This document shows positions 52,087-62,900 of a stretch of 64,000 bases of DNA, one piece after another. The translations under genes were made by a program, and so were the position numbers. The number at the start of each line of letters is the position of its first letter. The stretch's first letter is position 1. The DNA lies in the NCBI GenBank assembly GCA_046349855.1, contig JAXMBM010000014.1:62001-126000 (forward strand), in the 5' to 3' direction. Origin of the DNA: CAIXSC01 sp046349855 (lineage in GTDB: Bacteria; Planctomycetota; Planctomycetia; Pirellulales; Pirellulaceae). Below the pieces are notes generated by a model. That model worked only from the letters and a program-made list of their open reading frames with translations. It was not told the DNA's origin and did no database searches.

Positions 52087-55000
52087 TCATCCCTTGCGGG
52101 CGGACCGGAAGTTGCCTCGCCCCCCCCCGTTGCCGCCGTTCGTCGACGGCTTGGGAGGCGTGGTCAGGCGGCGGAAATTGCCGGGGCCCAGCAGGTCTTC
52201 CAGCCGCCGTTGCAGTTCGGGGGTGATATCCAGGCGGAGGCGATTCGAGCGCAGGCGGACCCGGCAGCCATCCCGTAACTGGAGCAGCAGTTCGAAATCG
52301 CGTTGTCCGGGGTAACCGCGGACGATTTCCCGGATCTTGTTCAGCATGTCGGGACCGTGGCGCACCTCGTCCACCCGCACCACCACCCCGGTCGTATAGC
52401 GACTTCCCAGCTCGGAGAGGGGGATGAGTTCATTGACGATCAGGTTGGCCTCTTCGCCGCCGCGGCGATCGAGCGACCCGCGGACGACGAGGATGGCGTC
52501 GGGCTGGACGAGTTCACCGAAGTTCACGAAATCATCGGGCCAGAGGATGCAGCGGATGGTTCCGGCCATGTCTTCCAGGTCGAACATGGCGTAGCGCGTC
52601 GGGGCACCAGGGCGGCTGTTCTTCGTATTGGTGATCTTGATCGACGACAGCATGCCGCCCAGGAACACTTCGGTACGGTCGGGCAGTTCGGCGATCCTGT
52701 CGACGGTGTGCGAACAGTACTCGGCGAGCATCGTGGCGTATTCGCTCAGCGGATGGCTCGACAGGTAGAACCCCAGGACCTCCTTTTCGGCGATGAGCCG
52801 TTCCCGTTCTTCGAACTCGCCGCAGTCCGGCAGCGTGACGGGCGTGGTTTTCCGGTCGTCGGTCTCGGCTGGCCCGCCAAACAGGCTTTTTTGCCCGCTG
52901 CGGCGATCGGCGAGTACGGCGGCTCCCGCCTGGAGGGCGCGATCGAGCACGGACTGGAGTTGCTTGCGGGTCGCGCGCAGCGAATCGAGGGCTCCGGCCT
53001 TGATCAGGGTTTCCAGGGCGGTCCGGCCGCATTGCTGGGGGTCGATGCGTTCGCACAGATCGAAGATATCGCGGAAGGGGCCGCGTTTTTTCCGTTCGAC
53101 GGCGATCGCTTCCGAGGCGGAGCCGCCGCACCCCTTGATGGCGGCCAGGCCGAAGTGGATCCGCCCGTCCCGGACGCTGAAATCGGCATCCGACTGATTG
53201 ACATCGGGGGGAACGATTTCGATCCCCATGCGGTGGCAGTCTTCCAGGTGTTCGACCAGCGAATCCTTGGTCTTGAAGTTCCGACCTTCGATGTCGCCGG
53301 AGAGCAGAGCCGCCATGAATTCGACGGGGAAGTGGGCCTTGAGGTAGGCCGTCATGTAGGCGATCAAGGCGTAGGCCGTGCTGTGCGACTTGTTGAAGCC
53401 GTACCCGGCAAACTTGATGATCAGGTTCCAGAAATCCTCGGCCTGCTTCGCGCTCAGCCCGTTCGCCTGCGCTCCCTGGAGGAACTGAGCGCGATTGCGA
53501 TTGATGATCTCTTCTTTCTTCTTGCTGATCGCCTTGATGCAGGTGTAGGCGTTGGCCAGTTCGATCCCGCCGAGTTCGTTGAGGATCCGCATGACCTGTT
53601 CCTGGTAGACCATGACTCCATTGGTCTCGGACAGGATTTTCTCGCAGACCGGATGAATGTACTCCGCCTGCTGCCGCCCATGCTTGACCTCGACGTAGTC
53701 GCGAACCATCCCGCCTTCCAGCGGGCCGGGGCGGTACAGGGCGTTGGTGGCGATGATGTCGTGAAAGCCGTCCGGCTTCATTTTCTGCAGCAGGTCGCGG
53801 ATACCGCCGCTTTCCAGCTGGAAGATGCCTTTGGTTTCTCCGCGTTGCAGCAGCGCGTAGGTGGCGCGATCGTCGAGCGGAAACGTATAGGGATCGACGC
53901 GCCGCCCCGTCGTCTGTTCGATCAGGTCGACCGCCTTCGACAGGATGGTCAAGTTGCGCAGGCCGAGGAAATCCATCTTCAGCAGACCGGCCGCTTCGAC
54001 GTCCCCCATCGACCACTGCGTGATGATGTCGGTCTTCCCGGTGACGCGTCCCAGCGGCACGTACTCGGTCAGCGGCTTGTCGGCGATCACAACCGCGGCA
54101 GCGTGCGTCCCGATGTTGCGCGCCAGTCCTTCGATACGCCGAGCCAGGTCGAGCAGTTCGCGGACCTCGGGGTCGGTATCGTACGACTGTTTGAGTTCCG
54201 CGCCTTTTTCCAGGGCTTCGTCGAGCGAGATACCGAGTTCCTCGGGCACCATGCCCGAGATCTTGTTGACTCGTTCGATCGGCAGGCCGAGCACGCGGCC
54301 GACATCCTTGATGGCCGCCCGCGCGGCCAGCGTGCCGAACGTGCCGATCTGCGCCACGTTCTCTTCGCCGTATTTCTCCTTGACGTAGCGGATGACTTCG
54401 GCGCGGCGCTGCTTGCAGAAGTCGATGTCGATATCCGGCGCCTCGCGGCGATTCTCATCCAGAAAGCGTTCGAACAGCAGGTCGAACTTGAGCGGGCAGA
54501 CATGGCTCAGGTACAAGGCGTAACAGACCAGCGCGCCGACGCCGCTGCCGCGGGCCGTCGCCGGAATGTCGCGCTCGCGGGCATACCGCACGAAGTCCCA
54601 GACGATAAGGAAGTAGTTCGAGAACCCCAGTTTGCTGATGCAGCTCAGTTCCCGCTCCAACCGCTTCATCACCCGTTCGGACAACTGGCCGCCTGGCCGC
54701 ATCTCCTCGTTCCCCTCATACCGCTCGTGGAGCCCGCGGAGGCAGAGTTCCCGCAGGTAATCGTCGGCGGTCCGCTCCTCGGGAATGCGGAAGGTGGGGA
54801 AGTGGCGTTTGCCGAGTTCCAGGTCGATGCTCACCGAATTGGCGATTTCCTGGCTCCGAGCCACGGCGTCGTCGAGTCCCGGGAAGGCCTCGTACATCTC
54901 GGCGGGGCTGCGGAGGAAGTACTGATTGCCGTCCATCCGCATGCGGCTGGTGTCGGTGCGGAACTTACCCGTGTTCACACACAGCAGCACATCCTGCGCC

Positions 55001-55674
55001 TCGGCATCCTCCGGATCGACATAGTGACAGTCGCTGGTGGCCACCAGCGGCAGGCCGACGCTGCGTGCGAGATCGACGGCCGCCTCCAGTTGCAGCCGCT
55101 GGATCTCGACCCCATTGTTCATGATCTCGACAAAGTAGCGTTCGCCAAAGAGCCGCTGGAACCAGCCGGCGATCTCGCGCGCTTCCTGGAGCGCATCTTC
55201 GGCCCCATGCCCGCGCAACAGCGCTCGACTGAACTCGCTCGACACACAGCCACTCAGACAGATCAAGCCCTCGTGGTACTGCGACAACAGCTCCTTGTCG
55301 ATCCGCGGCTTGAAGTAGAACCCTTCGAGCATCGCGGCGGAGGCCAGCTTGATCAGGTTCTTGAACCCGGTGCGGTTCTGGGCGAGCAAGGTGAGATGGT
55401 AACTCGCCTCCTTGGTGCTGCCCGCATCCTTCTCGAAGCGGCTCCCGGGAGCAATGTACGCTTCCATGCCCAGAATCGGGTTGAGTCCGGCTCCTTTGGC
55501 CGTTTTGTAGAACTCGAGCGCCCCGTGCAGATTGCCGTGGTCGGTGAGGGCCAGGGCATTCATCCCATGGCTCTTCGCCCGTTCGACGAGCCGGTCGATC
55601 GAACCGGCCCCATCCAGCAGGCTGTAGTGGCTATGACAATGCAGGTGGACAAAGGGGCGTACGGTAACGTCCAT
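52087..55674 (-). CDS. dnaE: DNA polymerase III alpha subunit
   Basis: 1195 residues, the normal DnaE length. PHP domain at the start (FVHLHCHSHYSLLDGAGSID, LTDHGNLHGALEFYKTAK), the polymerase core with the catalytic aspartates in PDIDIDFCKQRRAEVIRYV, ATARGSGVGALVCY, a tandem HhH region (~790-850) and a C-terminal OB fold. The PHP residues HCH...H appear intact. It is the replicative DNA polymerase. ATG 55674 has AAGGAG 9 bases upstream. A short basic tail follows the OB fold. Confidence 0.97.
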   Translation of the reverse strand: MDVTVRPFVHLHCHSHYSLLDGAGSIDRLVERAKSHGMNALALTDHGNLHGALEFYKTAKGAGLNPILGMEAYIAPGSRFEKDAGSTKEASYHLTLLAQNRTGFKNLIKLASAAMLEGFYFKPRIDKELLSQYHEGLICLSGCVSSEFSRALLRGHGAEDALQEAREIAGWFQRLFGERYFVEIMNNGVEIQRLQLEAAVDLARSVGLPLVATSDCHYVDPEDAEAQDVLLCVNTGKFRTDTSRMRMDGNQYFLRSPAEMYEAFPGLDDAVARSQEIANSVSIDLELGKRHFPTFRIPEERTADDYLRELCLRGLHERYEGNEEMRPGGQLSERVMKRLERELSCISKLGFSNYFLIVWDFVRYARERDIPATARGSGVGALVCYALYLSHVCPLKFDLLFERFLDENRREAPDIDIDFCKQRRAEVIRYVKEKYGEENVAQIGTFGTLAARAAIKDVGRVLGLPIERVNKISGMVPEELGISLDEALEKGAELKQSYDTDPEVRELLDLARRIEGLARNIGTHAAAVVIADKPLTEYVPLGRVTGKTDIITQWSMGDVEAAGLLKMDFLGLRNLTILSKAVDLIEQTTGRRVDPYTFPLDDRATYALLQRGETKGIFQLESGGIRDLLQKMKPDGFHDIIATNALYRPGPLEGGMVRDYVEVKHGRQQAEYIHPVCEKILSETNGVMVYQEQVMRILNELGGIELANAYTCIKAISKKKEEIINRNRAQFLQGAQANGLSAKQAEDFWNLIIKFAGYGFNKSHSTAYALIAYMTAYLKAHFPVEFMAALLSGDIEGRNFKTKDSLVEHLEDCHRMGIEIVPPDVNQSDADFSVRDGRIHFGLAAIKGCGGSASEAIAVERKKRGPFRDIFDLCERIDPQQCGRTALETLIKAGALDSLRATRKQLQSVLDRALQAGAAVLADRRSGQKSLFGGPAETDDRKTTPVTLPDCGEFEERERLIAEKEVLGFYLSSHPLSEYATMLAEYCSHTVDRIAELPDRTEVFLGGMLSSIKITNTKNSRPGAPTRYAMFDLEDMAGTIRCILWPDDFVNFGELVQPDAILVVRGSLDRRGGEEANLIVNELIPLSELGSRYTTGVVVRVDEVRHGPDMLNKIREIVRGYPGQRDFELLLQLRDGCRVRLRSNRLRLDITPELQRRLEDLLGPGNFRRLTTPPKPSTNGGNGGGRGNFRSARKG

Positions 55675-56003
55675 CGGCGGTGGCTCCTTCCGACCCGGAA
55701 CGGGCCGCGACAGCTCGCCAGGGCGGCGAGCAGGTCATCCTGAGGAGAGGCGAATTGGAAAGTGGCCCCATTTTAGAGCGTCCCGCCCGTCCGAACCAGG
55801 GCCGGCCGAGGGCCGCATCGGGCGTCGCCTCCGCAGGTGGGGACGCTCGACCGTAAGGACGCTCGGCCGTGGGGAGTGCTTTCCGGAGTGGCCCTCACCT
55901 GGCCGCAGAATACGGTCGGCCTCTCCTTCACCTGGGAGAGGCGAAAAACGGGAGCGCTGAAGAACGAGGAGTGGCGCCGAAGCGAAGCGGCGAATTCCGC
56001 GAC
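55675..56003. other. Intergenic region with palindrome
   Basis: 329 bases between dnaE and the acyltransferase pair, all on the minus strand. It should hold the dnaE promoter. The only structure I saw is the palindrome listed next; no hexamer pair was convincing. Confidence 0.5.
55919..55942. repeat. CCTCTCC/GGAGAGG palindrome, copy 2
   Basis: GCCTCTCC (55919-55926), an 8-base loop TTCACCTG and GGAGAGGC (55935-55942). The flank TTCACCT/AGGTGAA is also shared with copy 1 at 50361-50384 in the opposite sense, which supports common origin. It lies after the end of the acyltransferase pair. Confidence 0.6.
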
Positions 56004-57158
56004 TTACGCCTCTTCGACACACTCGACCGGCGTTCCGGTCGCGGCCGTGGCATTCCCCTCCGGCAGCTCGCGCGCCGCGGCGCGCCGCTCCTTCCAGCGC
56101 CGTTGCTGGCGGTAGGCGTACACGAAGGCCCGTCCCAGGAGCGAGGGCTGTCCCAACGTCAGCGTTCCACACTCGTACTGCCCCGTGCACCATTTGGCAG
56201 TCGAATCGGTGAGGGGTCCGGCATAGTCGACGAGTTTCAGTTCGTGTTCCTGTACCAGATCCTGCAGGTTGTGGTAAACCAGCACCTGCCCCGGAGACAG
56301 CCGCGAGTACTGTTCGTCGTAGCCGATTTTCGGAGTGAGCAGCGCTCCTTTGATGCGCCAACAGTATTCGAACGCGATCGGAGTCTCGCCGAACTTGAGG
56401 AACACCAGCCGCACGGCACCCAGGCGTGCCAACTCCTCCGCCTGCCGCACGACGAATTCCAACATCCCAGGTTGCTGGAGGACGCAGGTCCCCTCGCGTC
56501 CCTTCCAGCCGCGAGTTTCAATTTCAAAGCCGAGGCGGAGCAGGCGTTCCAGTTCTCCCGGGGCAAACGTCTCGTGCTTCTCGAACGACACTCCCCCTCC
56601 CTCTTTCTCCGCCCGCCGCAGGGCCTTCCGCATGTGCCGCCGGTGATTGCTCGAAAACCCGGCCTCGATCTCTTCCCATGTGCGTTGCAGGTCCGTCAGG
56701 CCGACGTCGTGCAGTCGATGGCCGATCTGAGGCCAGCCACGTGACTCCGCCACCGAGCTCAAGGCCTGCCATTCCGCCGAGTGCCAGGGAACATTGCGCA
56801 GCCGAGCTCCCAGGCAGGGAAGTTGCCGCAAACCGTCCAGCAGAGCGTCAGCCACCCGCGACGAATCGGCCTCCGTATCCACCAGCAGCGTTCCTCCCGG
56901 CATCCAGTCATTCGTGGGGAGCTGCGCCAAGCGCACGAATCGCCCCTGGATCAGCAGGGGCAGAGCCGCCACCAGACGCCCCGCGTCGCGAACGAGTACA
57001 GCACGCAGCGTCTGCCGGGGCGCAAAGTGCGCGCACCAGAGTTGCAGCGGGAGGGCTCGGGCCGTCGGCAAGATCGCCGCACTCCGCTCCCACAACTCAT
57101 CCCATTCGTCGGCCAGTTGGTTCAATGCCGTGCTGCCATCCAGCAGTTCGTATTTCAT
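56004..57158 (-). CDS. CelD/BioF2-like acyltransferase (GNAT fold), second of an overlapping pair
   Basis: 384 residues from ATG 57158, which overlaps the previous stop (ATGA); a longer frame is rejected. The GNAT-type CelD/BioF2 pattern is visible: YELLDGSTALNQLADEWDEL at the start, SSNHRRHMRKALRRAEKEGG, the WKGREGTCVLQQPGMLEFV stretch, and the acyl-CoA fold part LVFLKFGETPIAFEYCWRIK with IGYDEQYSRLSPGQVLVYH. Such proteins are found in exopolysaccharide clusters (CelD for cellulose) and are thought to acylate sugars or sugar-lipids. Cytosolic. Confidence 0.82.
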   Translation of the reverse strand: MKYELLDGSTALNQLADEWDELWERSAAILPTARALPLQLWCAHFAPRQTLRAVLVRDAGRLVAALPLLIQGRFVRLAQLPTNDWMPGGTLLVDTEADSSRVADALLDGLRQLPCLGARLRNVPWHSAEWQALSSVAESRGWPQIGHRLHDVGLTDLQRTWEEIEAGFSSNHRRHMRKALRRAEKEGGGVSFEKHETFAPGELERLLRLGFEIETRGWKGREGTCVLQQPGMLEFVVRQAEELARLGAVRLVFLKFGETPIAFEYCWRIKGALLTPKIGYDEQYSRLSPGQVLVYHNLQDLVQEHELKLVDYAGPLTDSTAKWCTGQYECGTLTLGQPSLLGRAFVYAYRQQRRWKERRAAARELPEGNATAATGTPVECVEEA

Positions 57159-58288
57159 GATCCATTCTCCGTGTCGCCGGGGGCCGACGGTTCGCGAGCC
57201 GGGGGAGACCAGAAGCAGGCTCGCAGGCGGCGTCCTTGCTGTTTGACTTCCTGCAGCCAGGGACGCAGGCGGCTGTCCAGCACGTACTGCCGCGCCTGAT
57301 ACACGCTGCGCCGCGCCCAGCCCGCCAGCCAGCGGCAGTCGACGCAACCTTCCGCCACTTCGTCCAGCAGCGTCCCGAACCGATACTTGTAGGGCTCGTC
57401 GCCGTGCCCCAGGTCGACGCGAGTCACTCCGTCGGCCGCGGCCGCGCGAACCAGTTCGACCATACAGAGCAGCCCGGGCGAGAACTTGGAGAATTCGCGG
57501 TTGAAGGCGGTGAGCCAGACGTGCAACGTCGAACCACTGCGGAGGTTCAGGGCTCCCGCGACCAGTTGATCCCCCGCGTAGAGCGTCGAAATCAGCCCGG
57601 CGAACGTCGGTTCGTGCGTGGTGAAGATCCGGTCGAGCAGCTGCCGGACCCAATCGGGCTGAAAACCGTTGAGCGTGTTCGTTCGCTCGTGCTGTTCCGC
57701 CTTCCACTGCAGCAGCTGCTTCAGGCAGGCCGGGGAGCGGCTGTCGAGTTCAAAGCGGACCGGCCCGACGCGTTTGGCCAGGGTCCGCAGACCGCGTATC
57801 GACTTCGGCAACAGATCCGATCCCCGCTGATCGAGGTCCTGTTCGAAGGTGGCGAAACCATCCGACAGGCGAATCGCCGGCGCGTTCAAGCGACGGAAAC
57901 GACACTTCTCGAGCGCCGACCAGCCGCGCGCCAGGTAGCGAAACTCCCAACTGTCGAGTTCACAGGCCCGGAGCAGTTGACAGGGGGGAAACGGTGTGTC
58001 GTCCCGCATGACGATCCCCTGGAAGTCGGTGATTCCACCGCCGATCGGCTGGGCCAGGCGTCCCGTGCGTTGAAAGGGAAAAATGCCAAGCAGCCGACCC
58101 TCGCCGAACACCACCCCCACTTCCGCTTGGGGTTGCAGCTGTCCCACGAGCCGTGTGTATTCCGGAGCGAAGAAGGGACTGGCGTACGCGGGCCATTCGC
58201 GACGCAGGGCCTCCCAGGACGCCGCCAGTTCCGCGTCGATGCGGGCTGCCGGCAGCGTCTCGACCTGGTAGCCGTTCATGGCGATCAT
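57155..58288 (-). CDS. CelD/BioF2-like acyltransferase (GNAT fold), first of the pair
   Basis: 377 residues. Same fold as its neighbour: ELAASWEALRREWPAYASPF, FFAPEYTRLV, LLPKSIRGLRTLAKRVGPVR, then LISTLYAGDQLVAGALNLRS, WLTAFNREFSKFSPGLLCMV, and RVDLGHGDEPYKYRFG, the conserved end of the domain. ATG 58288 has GGTGAGG about 8 bases upstream. It overlaps the next gene by four bases, so the two are made together and may form a heterodimer. Divergent from the export lipoprotein gene, which points to an exopolysaccharide locus. Confidence 0.85.
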   Translation of the reverse strand: MIAMNGYQVETLPAARIDAELAASWEALRREWPAYASPFFAPEYTRLVGQLQPQAEVGVVFGEGRLLGIFPFQRTGRLAQPIGGGITDFQGIVMRDDTPFPPCQLLRACELDSWEFRYLARGWSALEKCRFRRLNAPAIRLSDGFATFEQDLDQRGSDLLPKSIRGLRTLAKRVGPVRFELDSRSPACLKQLLQWKAEQHERTNTLNGFQPDWVRQLLDRIFTTHEPTFAGLISTLYAGDQLVAGALNLRSGSTLHVWLTAFNREFSKFSPGLLCMVELVRAAAADGVTRVDLGHGDEPYKYRFGTLLDEVAEGCVDCRWLAGWARRSVYQARQYVLDSRLRPWLQEVKQQGRRLRACFWSPPAREPSAPGDTENGS

Positions 58289-58740
58289 TCGTCGACCTCA
58301 CCTTCGGTCCCGCGAACACCGGCGATTCCCCCCGGACGGCCGGACGGTCCGGGCGTCGCGCCAGCCGGCAGCCTCCCCCTCCGCCTGGCATGGCGGCATA
58401 AGCTGCCACCAAACCATATGTTCCAAACGCCCGGAAGCAACTCGCCGAACCATTCCGGGTCGACTTTTCCGGTAAGGCAGGTGGTGCCGAAAGGATGCCG
58501 CCACCGGACAGGTCCGCGTGCACCTGCTGGCGCGATTAGGGCAAGTCTTCCGGTCGTACTCGGGGTAGGGACAACACCGGTTACTCGGCGCCGTCGGCCT
58601 CTGCTGGACCCCTCACCACCGGTCTGACGAAACCATCCGTAACAACCGTCACACGGCGCATAGACGGCTAACCGTTGCCGCCGTAGCGGGCGGCACGAAC
58701 GGTGCCACCCCAACCTACTTCAGCCGGACCCCCTGCAACC
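58289..58740. other. Long divergent intergenic region
   Basis: 452 bases between the acyltransferase pair (minus) and the export lipoprotein (plus). It should hold both promoters. One short palindrome CCGGAC-G-GTCCGG (58340-58352) was seen; no clear hexamers, repeats or RNA genes. The length leaves room for a regulator site or a small RNA. Confidence 0.5.
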
Positions 58741-59910
58741 ATGCCCTGCCGCCCCATCTGCCGCCTGAGGCTTCCCTGCGCCGTGCTGCTGGCTTTGGCT
58801 TTGACCGGCTGCTACGCGCCGTTGCACAAGAGCGGTATTCCGGCCACCGTGCTGCCCGATACGTTTCGCATGCCGCTGCGCGTGACCGGTCCGCGGCTCA
58901 ACCTGGCCAACCTGGTCGTTCCTCCTCCCGCGGATTACCTTCTGGGCCCCAATGACGTGCTCGAAGTATCCATTCCGGGTCTGCTCCCCGGAGTGGAAAA
59001 CCCGCCCATGAAAGTTCGGGTCATGGCCAACGGCGACATCCAGCTGCCGCTGGTCGGCGCCGTCAACGTCCTGGAGATGAATCTGCTCCAGGCCCAGCAG
59101 GCGATCACGAAAGCGTACGCCGACGGGTTCCTGCAGAATCCACGCGTCAACGTGTCGCTGGCGGAAAAGAGCACGATCGACGTCGTGGTCATGGGCGAGG
59201 TCAAGCAGCCGGGGATTCAGTCACTCCCGAAGTATCAGAACGACGTCGGCCATGCGCTGGCCGCCGCCAACGGTCTGACGGAACTGGCCGGGGACGTGAT
59301 TGAAGTTCATCGGCGCGTGCAGCCGGTCGAGCGGTTGCCGGTTCGTCCGGATGAATTCGACGAATACGACCTGGATCGGGACGATCCCAAGAAGATTCTC
59401 CGCATTCCATTGCGGGGCATGCCCGGCCTGGCGCTCAACCACGCCGACGTGGCCCTTGTTCCCGGAGACGTCGTGGTGGTACCGAGCCGCCGCGCGGAAG
59501 TGTTCTGGGTGGTGGGCAAGCTGAACGCCACCAACGCCGTCCGGTTCCAGGTCGGCGATCGCGACCGGGAGTTAGGCGTGGGTCTCGTCCTGCCGCGCGA
59601 GCGGGAGATCGATGTGGTCACCGCCGTGGCCATGGCCGGGTACCTCGATCCGATCGATTCCCCCACCACTGTGACGGTGCACCGCGCGGTCCCGGGGCAG
59701 AGCACGATGCTGATTTACGTCGACCTGATGGAAGCCCGGTACAACCCGCAGGCCACCGTGCTGGTGCGGGCCGGCGACATCATCTACCTCAACCCGGATC
59801 CGGCCTGGTGGTTCCGCCGCACTTTCGATCGGGTGATCCCCGATCTGATCCGAATCCCCTATGCTGAAGGGCTGAGTCGAGCGATCCAAGGTCCGCGCAG
59901 TAACTTTTGA
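58741..59910 (+). CDS. Polysaccharide export lipoprotein, Wza/KpsD family
   Basis: 389 residues from ATG 58741, the start that gives a lipoprotein signal with lipobox LALTGC (Cys ~24). The mature part has the export domain: DYLLGPNDVLEVSIPGLLPG, VMANGDIQLPLVGAVNVLEM, then SLBB-like repeats (STIDVVVMGEVKQPGIQSLP, EVFWVVGKLNATNAVRFQVG, TTVTVHRAVPGQ) ending LVRAGDIIYLNPD. Wza-type proteins form the outer-membrane channel for exopolysaccharide. It starts a plus-strand unit with the kinase gene 64 bases further on. Confidence 0.9.
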   Translation: MPCRPICRLRLPCAVLLALALTGCYAPLHKSGIPATVLPDTFRMPLRVTGPRLNLANLVVPPPADYLLGPNDVLEVSIPGLLPGVENPPMKVRVMANGDIQLPLVGAVNVLEMNLLQAQQAITKAYADGFLQNPRVNVSLAEKSTIDVVVMGEVKQPGIQSLPKYQNDVGHALAAANGLTELAGDVIEVHRRVQPVERLPVRPDEFDEYDLDRDDPKKILRIPLRGMPGLALNHADVALVPGDVVVVPSRRAEVFWVVGKLNATNAVRFQVGDRDRELGVGLVLPREREIDVVTAVAMAGYLDPIDSPTTVTVHRAVPGQSTMLIYVDLMEARYNPQATVLVRAGDIIYLNPDPAWWFRRTFDRVIPDLIRIPYAEGLSRAIQGPRSNF

Positions 59911-59974
59911 CGGGACGTGAGCGGTGCTCGGACGTGTGCGTCCCGCGGGTTCCGCCGCGTTTCCCCGGCATCCC

Positions 59975-62900
59975 ATGTCCTCGCCTTCGTCGTCCCCCGT
60001 TTTGCCTCAACGTTGCGTGCGCTGTCAGGGCCCTCTCCCGGCGACGGCCCTGTCGGACGTCTGCGACCTCTGTACGGCCAACCAGCAGCTCACGCTCGAA
60101 CTGGCCCACGCCGACGCCGAACGTCCGGCGCTCACACCGGCGGGTGCGCCTTCGAGTGGCCGGTACGAGTGCCTGGAATTACTGGGCCGAGGCGGGATGG
60201 GCGAAGTCTATCGCGCTCGGCAGACGGACCTCGCGCGGCTCGTCGCTCTCAAAGTCGTCCTCCCCGAGCGTGGCGGCGACCCGCAGTTCATCGCCCGCTT
60301 TCAGCGCGAGGCGCAGGCCCTGGCACGGCTCAACCATCCCCACATCGTGGCGATCTACGATTTTGGCGAACTGGATGGCCGCCCGTTTCTGGCCATGGAG
60401 TTCGTCACCGGGACCAGCCTGCGCTCCCGCCTCCGGCAAGGCCCGCTCCCGGTGCCAGACGCGTGCGACTTGGGCCAGCAGCTCTGCCAGGCCGTGGCGT
60501 ACGCCCATTCCCAGGGAGTCGTGCATCGCGATCTGAAGCCGGAGAACATCCTGGTCTCGACCACCGGTCAGCTGAAGGTGGCCGACTTCGGCCTCGCCAA
60601 ACTCAGCAACGCGTCGACCCCCGTCGAACTCACCGCCACCGGGGCGATCCTGGGGACGTTCCGTTACATGGCCCCCGAGCAGCTTGCCGGCGATCCCGAC
60701 GTCGATCACCGCGCGGACATTTATTCCCTGGGGGTCGTGCTCTACGAAATGTTCACCGGCCGTATTCCTCTGGGTCGATTTCTTCCCCCGTCGAAACTGG
60801 TCGACGTCCCCGCCAGCTTCGACGCTCCCTTGCTGCGGGCGCTGGCAGCCGAACCGGAGCGGCGGTGGTCCACCGCGCACGAGTTCGCGGCGGCTCTCGA
60901 GCAGGCGGCCCGCGCCACCCACGTCGGTACTCCGGCCAGCGACGACGACGCTGCTCCCCCCGTGATGCCACGGGGAAACCTCCCGGCCAGTCACTCACGC
61001 CTGGTGGGACGCGAAGACGATCAGGCCCTCCTGCTCTCCCGCCTGCGGACCCAGCGTTGGGTGACGCTCACCGGCCCCGGCGGAACCGGCAAGACGCGTC
61101 TGGCACTGCAGGCCGGACAGGACGTCAGCGAGGCGTTCGCCGACGGCGTCTGGTTCGTACCCTTGGCCGAACTGACCGATCCGCGGCACGTGCCGGCCGC
61201 GGTGGCGGCGGCTCTGGGAATTCGCGAGGACGCGAGGGAGACCTGGGAAGCCGTACGACAGCATCTGGCGCCCCGCCAGAGTTGCCTGATACTGGACAAC
61301 TTCGAACAGTTGCTCGCCGCGGCGCCGCTGCTGAGCGAATTGCTCGCCGCCGCCCCCCGCCTGCACCTGCTGGTGACCAGCCGAGTCGCTCTGCGGCGGA
61401 GTGGTGAGGTGGAATTTCCCGTCGGGCCGCTGGAAGTTCCGGACGCAGCGGCCTTGTCCCGCGCACCCTCCCTGGCCGCGGCTTCCCCCGCTGTCCAGCT
61501 GTTTCTCGAACGGGCCCGTCAGGTGCGGCCCGACTTTACCCTCACTTCCGCCGACCTGCCCGCCGTGGTCGACATCTGCCGACGGCTCGACGGCCTCCCG
61601 CTGGCCATCGAGCTGGCCGCGGCCCGCATCAAGCTGCTCTCTCCCACGTCGCTGGCCGCCCGCCTGTCGAGTCGGCTGAAAATCCTGACCGGTGGTCCCC
61701 GCGACCTGCCAGCGCGGCAGCAGACGATGCGGGCGGCGATCGCCTGGAGCTACGAATTGCTGACGCCGGCACAGCGGACGCTGCTGGCCTGGCTGTGTCC
61801 GCTGCGTGGCTCGTTCACGGTGGATGGGGCCGAACGCCTGGTGGGCCGACTGACGGCACTGGGCGACGTGCCGCTTCCCGCCGGTGGCGAACGCCTCGAC
61901 GAAAGCGATGTCCTCGACGCGCTGACCACCCTGCTCGATCACCATCTGCTGCGCCAGGCCGCCACGCACCCCACACCGCGGTTTGCCTTTTATGAAACCA
62001 TCCGCGAATTTGCGGAAGAACAATGGCCGAGCGCGGCCTGGACGGTTCTGCGGCATGCCCATGCGGAATGGTGCCTGGAGAAAGTCAGCCGCGACGAGCC
62101 GGAATTGACGAGCAGCGATCCCTCGCGCGTGCTCCTGGAATGGGACAGCGAACTGGCGGACTTCCGCGCTGCCCTGGCCTGGTGGCGGGGAGCGGGAGCG
62201 CGTCCGGACGATGCGTTACGGATCCTGGGCGAACTGTGGTACTACTGGGTGCTCCGCGGGCAGTGCGGGGAAGGCATCGAGGAGGCCCGGGCCGCCACGG
62301 AGCATCCGGGCGTCACGCGCGACACGCCTGCTTTCAGCCGGGCCCTGCATGCCCTCGGGACGCTCTGCTATCTGCGGGACCGCCCGCAGGAGGCCCGTAC
62401 GGCGCTGGAACGCGCGCTGGAAATCCGCCGCCGTCACGAACCGGAAGAATCGATCTACGGCACGCTCGGCAACCTGGCCTCGGTCAAACGTGCCTGCGGT
62501 GATCTGCAGGGCGCCATCCAAGACCTGCAGGAAAGCCTCGCTTTCCGTCGCCGGCGAGGCGATCGGCGGACCATCGCCGTCGCTCTCAGCAACCTCTCGC
62601 TCACGCATCAGTTCCTGGGTCAATGGGATGAAGCTCAGGCAGGAATCGCGGAATGCCTGCAGATTTACCGCGAGCTCCAGGATCGCCGGGGACTATCCCG
62701 GCAGTACCTCAATCTGGGGCGGCTGGAACATGCGCGCGGACGTTTCAACGAAGCGTTGACCGCGTTCCTCACGAGCCGCGACATCAGCCGCGAACTCGAT
62801 GACCGCGGCGGCCTGGTCAACGCTCGCCTGGCGGTCGCCAATTCCCTCACCGCCCTGGAACGCTTCGACGAAGCGGGTGTCGAATTCGCCGCCTGCCAGG

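Noticed and set aside
52303..55743. Long open frame (1146 codons) opposite dnaE
   Set aside because: dnaE on the other strand is certain; the frame is a mirror of its codon bias.
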